Shown here: positions 45,451-53,122 of the stretch, piece after piece
How the letters are laid out: each line of letters opens with the position of its first letter
Position numbering within the stretch: the first letter of the stretch is position 1
Assembly (NCBI RefSeq): GCF_018130785.1
Contig: NZ_JAFCJT010000001.1
Coordinates: 744,001-808,000 of the forward strand
Reading direction: 5' to 3'
Source of the DNA: Bradyrhizobium liaoningense
GTDB taxonomy: Bacteria > Pseudomonadota > Alphaproteobacteria > Rhizobiales > Xanthobacteraceae
Length of the DNA: 64,000 bases
Position numbers and translations under genes: made by a program
Notes under the pieces: model-generated
Seen by the model: only the letters and a program-made list of their open reading frames with translations
The model's database searches: none
What the model was told of the DNA's origin: nothing

Positions 45451-46416
45451 TCAGTAACCGAGGCCCTTCTTGCTGTCGTAGATCTTCTGCGGATCGTCGG
45501 CAGCCGTATAGAGCTTCGACTCGGTCTGGATCCATTTCGGCGGCACCGTGCCCTTGTCCTTGAAGGCCGCGATGGCATCGAGCGCCGGGCCCGCCATGTT
45601 CGGCGTTAGCTCGACGGTGGCATTGGCTTCGCCGGCGGCCATCGCCTTGAAGATGTCGGGGACCGCATCGATCGAGACGGTGAGGATCTCCTTGCCCGGC
45701 TTCAGGCCGGCTTCCTTCATCGCCTGGATCGCGCCGACCATCATGTCGTCATTGTGCGCGTAGACGGCGCAGATCGACTTGCCGCCGCCTTCGGCCTTGA
45801 TGAAGCTCTCCATCACCTCCTTGCCCTTGGCGCGGGTGAAGTCGCCGGTCTGGCTGCGCACCACCTTCAGGTTCGCGTGCTTGGCGATGGCGGTGTCAAA
45901 GCCCTTCTTGCGGTTGGCGGCGACGCTGGCGCCGACCGTGCCCTGCAATTCGACGATATTGCAGGCCTTGCCGCCGACGGCCTTCGCGAGCCAGTCGCCC
46001 GCGACCTCGCCTTCGTGCACGCTGTCGGAGGTCACGGCGGTGAGATAGAGCTCCTTGCCGGAAGGATCGATGTCGCGGTCGAGCAGCACGACCGGGATCT
46101 TGGCCTCCTTGGCTTCCTTCAGCACCGAGTCCCAACCGGTCGAGACGACGGGCGCAAGGAAGATCGCATCGACGTTCTGCGCGATGAAGGAGCGGATCGC
46201 CTTGATCTGGTTCTCCTGCTTCTGCTGCGCGTCGGCGATCTTGAGATTGACCTTTCGCTTGGCAGCCTCCTGCTTGGAGACCGACGTCTCGGCCGCGCGC
46301 CAGCCGGATTCCGATCCGATCTGCGAGAAGCCGATGGTGAGCTGGCCGGCGCTGGCCGGCACCGCGAGCAACAACGTGGCCGTGGCGCTGGCCGCAAAGA
46401 GGGCTTTGAGGGTCAT
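45451..46416 (-). CDS. ytfQ: Sugar ABC transporter binding protein (YtfQ-like)
   Basis: 321 residues. Signal peptide (LKALFAASATATLLLAVPASA), mature start GQLTIGFSQIGSESGWRAAE, which is the YtfQ-type N terminus (galactofuranose binding in E. coli), and AIFLAPVVSTGWDSVLKEAK. It is the first gene of the eleven-gene sugar unit. The start follows GGAG at 9 bases. Ligand in this organism: galactose or arabinose in furanose form is a reasonable guess. Confidence 0.88.
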   Translation of the reverse strand: MTLKALFAASATATLLLAVPASAGQLTIGFSQIGSESGWRAAETSVSKQEAAKRKVNLKIADAQQKQENQIKAIRSFIAQNVDAIFLAPVVSTGWDSVLKEAKEAKIPVVLLDRDIDPSGKELYLTAVTSDSVHEGEVAGDWLAKAVGGKACNIVELQGTVGASVAANRKKGFDTAIAKHANLKVVRSQTGDFTRAKGKEVMESFIKAEGGGKSICAVYAHNDDMMVGAIQAMKEAGLKPGKEILTVSIDAVPDIFKAMAAGEANATVELTPNMAGPALDAIAAFKDKGTVPPKWIQTESKLYTAADDPQKIYDSKKGLGY

Positions 46417-46516
46417 CAGGCGTGTCTCCCAAGAAGTCATCTTGTGTTATCTCGGGCACCGATTGGTAGCATGGCACCCGCAGGCCGGCCTTTGAGGCGG
46501 CGGGAGGGACTATTTC

Positions 46517-46669
46517 ATGGAAGACGAGTTCCGACTAGTCATATTATTTGACTTTTTAGCGGAAAGCGCGAGTTGGCGGGGTGAGCGGTTCTTTGACACG
46601 CCCAACGCGATTTTGTTCCAGGGATGCAACGAGGAGATGAAGAAATTCGTGCGGCTCGGCGGCCGCTAA
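46517..46669 (+). CDS. Doubtful 50-codon open frame divergent from ytfQ
   Basis: Starts MEDEFRLVILFDFLAESASW and ends EEMKKFVRLGGR. GGGAGGGA 8 bases before the ATG is an excellent ribosome site. Against it, the frame contains the AT-rich dyad at 46537-46553, the probable control site of the ytfQ operon, and no family is recognised. Either a tiny gene or promoter DNA with a chance frame. Confidence 0.3.
   Translation: MEDEFRLVILFDFLAESASWRGERFFDTPNAILFQGCNEEMKKFVRLGGR
46537..46553. promoter_or_regulatory. AT-rich dyad, candidate GntR operator for the ytfQ operon
   Basis: AGTCA-TATTATT-TGACT, a 17-bp palindrome with 7 of 8 base pairs matched, 121-137 bases upstream of the ytfQ start. It stands out as the most AT-rich spot in the 365-base gap between ytfQ and the XylX-like gene. 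FCD-GntR proteins bind short palindromes of this size. Confidence 0.45.
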
Positions 46670-46673
46670 CACC

Positions 46674-46757
46674 CGTCATGGCCAGGGCTTGTCCCGGCCA
46701 TCCACGCCTTGTGCGGCACGAAGAACGTGGATGCCCGGGACAAGCCCGGGCATGACG
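46674..46757. repeat. 84-bp palindromic repeat after the XylX-like gene
   Basis: Arms CGTCATGGCCAGGGCTTGTC and GACAAGCCCGGGCATGACG (near-complementary), with inner CATCCACG and CGTGGATG. It lies 24 bases past the stop of the XylX-like gene. The sequence type is a common Bradyrhizobium intergenic repeat in my experience, and it may end transcription. Confidence 0.7.
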
Positions 46758-46781
46758 ATCGTAGATAGGGAGGCAAAGAAG

Positions 46782-47954
46782 CTAGATCAGCTTCCGCTGC
46801 GCGAGGTTCTTCATCAGCGCGCCGATTCCAAAAGTCCACGGCTCGCACTCGTCGCTGGTGCGCATACGGTTGACGAGCTTGCCGAGCTGGGGCGCTGCGA
46901 TCGTGACGATGTCGTCGCGCTTGTGAGTGAACCCCTGCCCCGGCGCATCGCGATCCTTGACGGGGGCGAACATCGTGCCGAGGAACAGCACGAAGCCGTC
47001 GGGGTATTGATGCACCTTGCCGATCGTCTGCTCGACGAGGTCCGTCGGATCGCGACTGATCATGCTGATCGAGGAATGGCCGTCGAGGACAAAGCCGTCC
47101 GCGCCCTTCACGTTCAGGCTGATATCGAGCTTGCGGGCGTCGTCGAGGGTAAAGCTGTCGTCGAACAGGCGCAGCAGCGGCCCGATCGCGCACGAGGCAT
47201 TGTTGTCCTTGGCCTTTGAGAGCAAGAGCGCCGAACGCCCCTCGAAATCGCGCAGATTGACGTCGTTGCCGAGCGCACCGCCGACGATCTTGCCGCGGCT
47301 CGAGACGAACAGCACCAGCTCAGGTTCGGGATTGTTCCAGGTCGATTTCGGATGCAGGCCGGCATCCATGCCGGTGCCGACCGACGATAAGGTCGGCGCC
47401 TTGGTGAAGACCTCGGCGTCGGGACCGATGCCGACTTCGAGATACTGGCTCCAGGCGTTCTGATCGATCAGCACCTGCTTCAGCCGCATCGCCTGGTCCG
47501 AGCCGGGCTTGAGCTTCGACAGATCGTCGCCGATCAGCCGCGTCACCTCTTTCCGGATCGCTTCGGCCGAGGCCGGATTGCCCTTCGCGCGCTCCTCGAT
47601 CACGCGCTCCAGCATCGAAATGGCGAAGGTGACGCCGGCAGCCTTCAGGGTCTGAAGATCGACGGGTGCGAGCAGCCACGGCTTTTTCGGGTCGCGCTGG
47701 TCGGGGGCCGTGTTGGCGACGATGGCCTCGAGATCGCCGATACGCTCACCCTTGCTCGCCGCAAGCGCCTTTGCCGGATTGTCCTCTTCGCAGAGTGCGC
47801 TGACGGTCGGAAATTTCGCGGTGACGTCGAAGACACCGTCGCTGCGCACGGCGACCACAGCGGGACCGTTCACCTGCGGCAGCCAGACGCGGCCGACGAG
47901 TGTTCCCCGCGTTCCGTCCTCGGGGAGAAGGTCCTTAAGCGTCAGTGTCGTCAT
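46782..47954 (-). CDS. xylX: FAH-family 2-keto-3-deoxypentonate dehydratase (XylX-like)
   Basis: 390 residues. The C-terminal fumarylacetoacetate-hydrolase-type domain contains WNNPEPELVLFVSSRG (metal-site Glu pair), ALGNDVNLRDFEGRSALLLS, KAKDNNASCAIGPLLRLFD and FVLFLGTMFAPVKDRDAPGQ. These match Caulobacter XylX, which dehydrates 2-keto-3-deoxy-D-xylonate to 2-oxoglutarate semialdehyde. It should act below the sugar dehydrogenase and lactonase in pentose oxidation. It has its own promoter, or is read from further upstream. The aldonate dehydratase and semialdehyde dehydrogenase are not in the window. Confidence 0.8.
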   Translation of the reverse strand: MTTLTLKDLLPEDGTRGTLVGRVWLPQVNGPAVVAVRSDGVFDVTAKFPTVSALCEEDNPAKALAASKGERIGDLEAIVANTAPDQRDPKKPWLLAPVDLQTLKAAGVTFAISMLERVIEERAKGNPASAEAIRKEVTRLIGDDLSKLKPGSDQAMRLKQVLIDQNAWSQYLEVGIGPDAEVFTKAPTLSSVGTGMDAGLHPKSTWNNPEPELVLFVSSRGKIVGGALGNDVNLRDFEGRSALLLSKAKDNNASCAIGPLLRLFDDSFTLDDARKLDISLNVKGADGFVLDGHSSISMISRDPTDLVEQTIGKVHQYPDGFVLFLGTMFAPVKDRDAPGQGFTHKRDDIVTIAAPQLGKLVNRMRTSDECEPWTFGIGALMKNLAQRKLI

Positions 47955-47999
47955 GGCCGCGTCCTCACTCTTTGTCGGATCAACCGCGTTCGCTCAACG

Positions 48000-48014
48000 G
48001 CCAACCACGTTGGC
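48000..48014. promoter_or_regulatory. Dyad upstream of XylX-like gene, candidate operator
   Basis: GCCAAC-CAC-GTTGGC, perfect 6-bp arms, 46-60 bases before the start at 47954. Size and position fit an operator; no regulator can be named. Confidence 0.3.
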
Positions 48015-48092
48015 GAAAACCAATACCGGTCTGGCAGGGGAAGTCCAGAGTGGCAGCGCACCGCAATTTATGCGCGCCATCGCGGCACGCCC

Positions 48093-49151
48093 TCACTTGA
48101 ACCAGTGCACCAGCGCGATGCTGATCCCGAGCAGCAGCATCAGCGACAGCGTCACCGCGGCCGTGACCCGACCACCGACATTGGCGAGCACGCGGACATC
48201 GACACCCAAGCCCAGCGCCGCCATCGAGACCACCGTCAGGAAGCTCGTGATCTTCGTCACGGGTCCGACCACTGTGCCCGGCACGATCTCCAGCGACCGC
48301 AAGGTGGCCAGCGCCAGGAAGCCTAGAATGAACCACGGGACCAGGCGGAAGAAGCCGACATTGGCCTTCTTGGCGCCGCTCTGCCAGCGCGAGGCAGCGA
48401 GCGACAGGCCGACGACGACCGGCCCAAGCATCAGCACGCGCATCAGTTTCACAAGCGTGCCTATCTGCGTCGAGATGAGCCCGGCGGGCACCGTCGCGGC
48501 AAGCACCTGCGGCACTGCATAGACGGTCAGACCCGCAAGGATGCCGTATTGCGTGGCCGACAATTGCAGCAGCGGAATCAGGAGTGGCAGGCCCAGTACC
48601 ATCATCACGCCGAGGATCGCGGTGAAGGAGATCGACGACGCGATCTCGTCGTTGTTCGCGCCGATGATCGGCGCCACGGCGGCGATCGCCGAATTGCCGC
48701 AGATCGAGTTGCCGCAGGCGATGAGGATGGACAGACGCGTCGACAGGCCCAGCATCCGGCTGAGACCGAAGGAGACGCAGAGCGCGATCACGACGACCGC
48801 GGCGATCGATGCCAGCAGCGCGATGCCTGAAGCCGCGATGGCGGCGAAGCTGATCGAGGCTCCCAGCAGCATGACCGCAACTTCGAGGAGCTGTTTTGCG
48901 CTGAAGGCAATGCCGGCCTGCCAGCGTGCCGCGGGTTTCCAGAAGCTGCGGAGCGCCATGCCGAGCAGGATGGCCATCACCAGCGCCTCGACATAGGGAT
49001 GCTCGAAAACGCCCAGTTCCAGGTGCTCGAGCAGGGCCGAAACGCCGGCGACCAGAACGCAGAGGAGAATGCCGGGAATCAGCGCGACGACGCGGCTAAT
49101 GGCAGTGGCCGGCTTGGCGTCGGTCGGGCTGGATGCTTGATTCTGCGACAC
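48093..49151 (-). CDS. YeiH-family putative sulfate/anion exporter
   Basis: 352 residues, about ten membrane segments, with the family hallmark ACGNSICGNSAIAAVAPIIG near 140 and LGLGVDVRVLANVGGR near the C terminus. YeiH-type proteins are predicted sulfonate or sulfate exporters; direct proof is limited. It begins with GTG at 49151, preceded by GGAGAG. It stands alone on the minus strand. Confidence 0.87.
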   Translation of the reverse strand: MSQNQASSPTDAKPATAISRVVALIPGILLCVLVAGVSALLEHLELGVFEHPYVEALVMAILLGMALRSFWKPAARWQAGIAFSAKQLLEVAVMLLGASISFAAIAASGIALLASIAAVVVIALCVSFGLSRMLGLSTRLSILIACGNSICGNSAIAAVAPIIGANNDEIASSISFTAILGVMMVLGLPLLIPLLQLSATQYGILAGLTVYAVPQVLAATVPAGLISTQIGTLVKLMRVLMLGPVVVGLSLAASRWQSGAKKANVGFFRLVPWFILGFLALATLRSLEIVPGTVVGPVTKITSFLTVVSMAALGLGVDVRVLANVGGRVTAAVTLSLMLLLGISIALVHWFK

Positions 49152-49262
49152 AAATCTCTCCCAGAGGAGAAGGATTTATACGCACGGCGATCGAATTGGG
49201 GAATAAGTTTTCGGCATATCAGGGCCGAGGGAAGTTCTGTCCTCGGCCCGGAATAATCAGCC

Positions 49263-49481
49263 TCAGAAGATCAGGCTCTTGGCGAGCGATGCGACCCGGC
49301 TGAAGCTGTCATAGATGCCCGGCTCGAAGAAGGCGGCGCGAGCCAGCACGATGCCGGCAACCAGCGACCAGAACACCGTGGTGCCGGCCCGCAGCAGGAG
49401 CTTTGAAGCGCGCGACTTCGGCTGGGCGTCCGTCGCGGACACCAGCTGCTCGCCGAAGGGTTCAAATCCAGTGCGTTCCAT
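49263..49481 (-). CDS. 72-residue single-pass membrane protein, unknown
   Basis: MERTGFEPFGEQLVSATDAQ, a basic stretch (KSRASKLLLR), one membrane helix (AGTTVFWSLVAGIVLARAAFF) and a short tail. No family is recognised. ATG 49481 lacks a clear ribosome site, and a TTG at 49538 gives a 91-residue form. It lies between the YeiH gene and the Liv importer, with no evident link. Confidence 0.5.
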   Translation of the reverse strand: MERTGFEPFGEQLVSATDAQPKSRASKLLLRAGTTVFWSLVAGIVLARAAFFEPGIYDSFSRVASLAKSLIF

Positions 49482-49644
49482 GGCCGTCAATCCATCAAAT
49501 CGTGATGGGAATGTCGTCGTTTCGGCCCCAAACGGCAATGGAAGCGATTGGCGTATTTGCCTCCCGAAGGGGAAACTCCTTCCGTCGGGTGCCCACGAGG
49601 CAATAGTTTTCTTCTTTTGGCAGGTTTAGCGGTCCGGAGCCCGG

Positions 49645-50358
49645 CTATAGGGCCAGATATCGCCGCCGAATGGCGTCGTTGGCCTTAAGCTCGTCGATCC
49701 CCGCGGCATAGACGATCTGGCCCTTGTCGATCACCGTGGCGTGGCTCGCCAGCCCCAGGCAGAAATGCATGTTCTGCTCGGCGATCAGCACGGTCGAACC
49801 GAGCTGGCGGAGCTGCCGCAACAGCTCACCGATCCGCTGCACGATGATCGGCGCGAGCCCCTCGCTCGGCTCGTCGAGCAGCAACAGCGCCGGGTTGCCC
49901 ATCAGCGTGCGCGCGATGGCGAGCATCTGCTGCTCGCCGCCCGAGAGACGTCCGGCGATGCGATGGCGCAGCGGCTCCAGCAGCGGGAAGACGTCGTAGA
50001 TGCGTTTGATCGGCCACTCGTCCTGGCCCTCCGGCCCGCGCTTCCTGCCGATGACGAGATTGTCCTCCACCGTGTGCTCCGGAAAGATCTGCCGATCCTC
50101 CGGCACGAAGCCGAGACCGGCGCGCGCGATATGGTGCGGCTTCTGGCCCGAGATCACCGCGCCGCGCAGGCTGATCCTGCCCCGCCGCGGCGGAGCCAGC
50201 CCCATGATCGCTTTCATCGTCGTAGACTTGCCGGCGCCGTTGCGGCCGAGCAGCGCCATGGTCTCGCCCTGCCGCACGGAGAGCGCGACGCCGAACAGGA
50301 TCTGGCTGGTGCCGTAATAGACGTCGAGATCGGCGACTTCGATGACCGCTGCGCTCAT
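49645..50358 (-). CDS. livF: Branched-chain amino acid-type ABC ATP-binding protein LivF
   Basis: 237 residues. Walker A GRNGAGKSTTMKAI, signature LSGGEQQMLAIARTL, Walker B LLLLDEPSEGLAP, characteristic VVPEDR-like segment GLGFVPEDRQIF. It is the last gene of the livK-livH-livM-livG-livF operon and overlaps livG by 4 bases. Importers of this class also carry aromatic acids and other carboxylates. Confidence 0.92.
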   Translation of the reverse strand: MSAAVIEVADLDVYYGTSQILFGVALSVRQGETMALLGRNGAGKSTTMKAIMGLAPPRRGRISLRGAVISGQKPHHIARAGLGFVPEDRQIFPEHTVEDNLVIGRKRGPEGQDEWPIKRIYDVFPLLEPLRHRIAGRLSGGEQQMLAIARTLMGNPALLLLDEPSEGLAPIIVQRIGELLRQLRQLGSTVLIAEQNMHFCLGLASHATVIDKGQIVYAAGIDELKANDAIRRRYLAL

Positions 50359-51110
50359 GCGGCGGCTCCTGCATGTTCGGTGCCGAGATAAGCGTCGATT
50401 ACCGCGCTGTTGTTGCGGATCTCATCGGGCGTGCCGGTCGCGAGGATGCGGCCGTAGCAGAGCACGACGATCTTCGGCGCGATCTTGAACACGATATCCA
50501 TGTCGTGCTCGATGAAGACGACCGTGATCTTCTGCGTCTCCCAGAGCTCGCGCACCTTGTCGATCATGCGCCAGCGCTCCTCCGGGCCCATGCCGGCGGT
50601 CGGCTCGTCCAGCAGCAGCACCTTTGGTTCGAGCACCAGCGCGAGTGCGATGTCGAGCAGCTTCTGATCGCCATGCGACAGCGTCGCGGCCGTGCGGTCG
50701 CGCTTGCCAGCGAGACCCAGCAGCTCCATCACATGCTCGGCGCGGTCGCGCGTCTCGGGCAATGGAAAATGCTTGTGCAGCACCGCCGAGGTACGCTGGT
50801 CGGCGCTGACGGCGGCGAGCATGGTCTCCTGCACCGTCAGCGATTTGAAGATGCTGGCGACCTGGAAGGCGCGGCCGATACCGTGGCGCACGATCTCCGG
50901 CGGCGAGCGGCCGGCGAGATCGACGCCGTCGAGCAGCACCTGACCGGAATCCGGCTTCAGCGCGCCGGTGATCAGGTTGAAGAACGTGCTCTTGCCCGCG
51001 CCGTTCGGACCGATCACCGCGGTGAGCGAACCGTCGGGGAAATCGAGCGTGACGTCGTTGGTCGCCTTCACGCCACCGAAGGATTTTGCAAGGTTGCGGA
51101 TCTCCAGCAT
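50355..51110 (-). CDS. livG: Branched-chain amino acid-type ABC ATP-binding protein LivG
   Basis: 251 residues. Walker A GPNGAGKSTFFNLITG, variant signature LSHGDQKLLDIALAL, Walker B VLLLDEPTAGMGPEE, H-loop VVFIEHDMDIVF. LSHG in place of LSGG is usual in this subgroup. Starts 2 bases after livM ends. Confidence 0.92.
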   Translation of the reverse strand: MLEIRNLAKSFGGVKATNDVTLDFPDGSLTAVIGPNGAGKSTFFNLITGALKPDSGQVLLDGVDLAGRSPPEIVRHGIGRAFQVASIFKSLTVQETMLAAVSADQRTSAVLHKHFPLPETRDRAEHVMELLGLAGKRDRTAATLSHGDQKLLDIALALVLEPKVLLLDEPTAGMGPEERWRMIDKVRELWETQKITVVFIEHDMDIVFKIAPKIVVLCYGRILATGTPDEIRNNSAVIDAYLGTEHAGAAA

Positions 51111-51112
51111 GA

Positions 51113-52132
51113 CTAGCGCCCCTCACCTGCATCACGCCGATGCGAAAACCATTCGGCGACGAAATCGAGCAGGCCTTTGCGCAAACCCAGCGCGAAGAAC
51201 AGGATGACCACGCCGAGCACGATGCCGTGGTATTCGGTGAAGCGCGTGACGGTGTCGTTGAGCAGCAGCAGCAGCACCGTGCCGACCATCGGCCCAAGGA
51301 AGGTCGAGACGCCGCCGAGCATGTTGATGAAGATGCCCTCGCCCGAGATCGTCCAATAGGCGAATTCCGGATAGGCACCGGAAACAAACAGCGCCATCAC
51401 CATGCCGCCCATCGAAGCGAACAGCGCGGCCAACACGAAGACGGTCAGCTTGGCGCGCCAGACGTCGATGCCGAGGAAGCTCGCGCGCGCGGCATTGTCG
51501 CGGATCATGCGCAGCGTGTAGCCGAACGGCGATTGCGCGATCTGGCGCATCGCAAGCAGCCCGAGGACGAGAAGCGCGCAGCTCGCGATGTAGAGATGGA
51601 CGTGGTTGGCGAGATTGATGCCGAGGAATGCGGGGCGCGGAATGCCGCCGCGCAAGCCCTGGTCGCCGCCGGTGAAGGAAGCCCAGGACAGGATCGTCGA
51701 GTGAATCAGCATCTGAAACGCGAGCGTGACGAAGGCGAAATAGATCTCCTTCAGCCGCACGCAGATCGCGCCAATCACGGCCGCGATCACCGCCGTGATC
51801 GCCAGCGTCGCGACGAAGGCGACCGGAATGGGCAGGCCGAGCTTCTGCATGATCAGGCCGAAGCTGTAGGCGCCAAGGCCGAAGAACATGCCGTGACCGA
51901 ACGAGGTCAGGCCGGTGTAGCCGACCAGCAGGTTGAGCGAGGTCGCGAACAGGCCGTAGGCCGAGCAGCGGATGACAAAATCGAGCAGCGCCTTGCTACC
52001 CGTGAACAGCGGCAGGCTCGCCAGCACGGCGAACGCGATCACGGCAATCAGGACGTCGCGATAGCGTTGAAACGCTGCGCCGCCGCGCACCGACGCCAGC
52101 GTTTCGGCGCGTCCGGCCTCGAGCTCGGTCAT
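51113..52132 (-). CDS. livM: Branched-chain amino acid-type ABC permease LivM
   Basis: 339 residues, eight or more membrane segments. LivM signature LVGYTGLTSFGHGMFFGLGA near 70 and MFVSGAYPEF-like region (MALFVSGAYPEFAYW). It pairs with LivH and overlaps its stop by 4 bases (ATGA). Confidence 0.92.
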   Translation of the reverse strand: MTELEAGRAETLASVRGGAAFQRYRDVLIAVIAFAVLASLPLFTGSKALLDFVIRCSAYGLFATSLNLLVGYTGLTSFGHGMFFGLGAYSFGLIMQKLGLPIPVAFVATLAITAVIAAVIGAICVRLKEIYFAFVTLAFQMLIHSTILSWASFTGGDQGLRGGIPRPAFLGINLANHVHLYIASCALLVLGLLAMRQIAQSPFGYTLRMIRDNAARASFLGIDVWRAKLTVFVLAALFASMGGMVMALFVSGAYPEFAYWTISGEGIFINMLGGVSTFLGPMVGTVLLLLLNDTVTRFTEYHGIVLGVVILFFALGLRKGLLDFVAEWFSHRRDAGEGR

Positions 52133-53031
52133 GCCGCCTCCTTGCCAAACAGGCCAGTGGGCTTGGAAACCAGCACGATCACCATGAACAGGTACATCAG
52201 GCCTTCCGTGAACAAGGGAAAGCCGAGCGATCCGAAGGAGCGGATCAGGCCGAGCAGCAGCGCGCCGATCAGCGCGCCCAGGATCGAGCCCATGCCGCCG
52301 ATCACGGTGACGATGAAGGATTCGATCAGCACCGAGAATCCCATGCCGGGGGTCAACGACCGCACCGGCGCAGCGAGCGCGCCGGCTAGCCCCGCCAGCA
52401 TGCCGCCGAGCGCGAACACGCCCCCATAGATGAGGCCGGTGTTGATGCCGAGCGCCGAGACCATGCCGGGATTATGCGCGGCAGCGCGGATCACCTTGCC
52501 GATGCGACTGCGCGACAGCCCGATGCCGAGCACGATCGCCGCGACGAGCGCGACGCCGATCAGCAGCAGGTAATAAGGCGGCACCACGCCGCCGGCGATG
52601 AACAGCGGCATCACCTGGAATGCCGCGGGCATGCCCATCGACTTGAATTCCGGCCCCCAGATGATGCGCACGACATCGTCGAAGATCAGCACGAAGGCGT
52701 AGCAGACGAGAAGCTGCATCAGCACGTCGGCGCCATAGACGCGGCTCATGAAGACGCGCTCGAAGATCAGGCCGAGAAGCGCTGTGCCGGCCGCACCCGC
52801 AAGCATCGCAAGCGCAAAGCTGCCGGTGAGCTGATAGGCCGTCATCGCAAAATAGGCGCCGAACATATAGAAGGCGCCGTGGCTGAAATTGACGACCTTG
52901 AGGACTCCGAAGATCAGCGTCAGCCCGACCGCGACCAGGAACAGGAGCATGCCGATGATGAGGCCGCTGGTGGTTTGCGTCACCAGGCAGGCAGAGCTGG
53001 AGAGGCAGCCGGCGAGCGCGTCGAGATCCAC
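52129..53031 (-). CDS. livH: Branched-chain amino acid-type ABC permease LivH
   Basis: 300 residues from GTG 53031 (VDLDALAGCLSSSACLVTQT). The LivH core follows: GLTLIFGVLKVVNFSHGAFY, then FERVFMSRVYGADVLMQLLV, and VIGGMGSILGALIGALLLG. The open frame extends to 53082 from a TTG inside the hairpin that follows livK, which is an unlikely start; GTG fits family length. Confidence 0.9.
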   Translation of the reverse strand: MDLDALAGCLSSSACLVTQTTSGLIIGMLLFLVAVGLTLIFGVLKVVNFSHGAFYMFGAYFAMTAYQLTGSFALAMLAGAAGTALLGLIFERVFMSRVYGADVLMQLLVCYAFVLIFDDVVRIIWGPEFKSMGMPAAFQVMPLFIAGGVVPPYYLLLIGVALVAAIVLGIGLSRSRIGKVIRAAAHNPGMVSALGINTGLIYGGVFALGGMLAGLAGALAAPVRSLTPGMGFSVLIESFIVTVIGGMGSILGALIGALLLGLIRSFGSLGFPLFTEGLMYLFMVIVLVSKPTGLFGKEAA

Positions 53032-53084
53032 GGGAGCACTTTCATTGAAGGCGCGCCGGACGTGGCGCGGAGAACCAAACAAAG

Positions 53085-53114
53085 GCGGCGGAGACGCTCA
53101 CCCGTCTCCGCCGC
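53085..53114 (-). repeat. Intercistronic hairpin between livK and livH
   Basis: GCGGCGGAGACG (53085-53096), loop CTCACC, CGTCTCCGCCGC (53103-53114): 12-bp perfect stem starting 8 bases after the livK stop. On the transcript it is followed by CTTTGTTTGG, a weak T-rich tail, so partial termination is possible. Likely raises LivK over LivHMGF. Confidence 0.75.
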
Positions 53115-53122
53115 TCAGCGGA

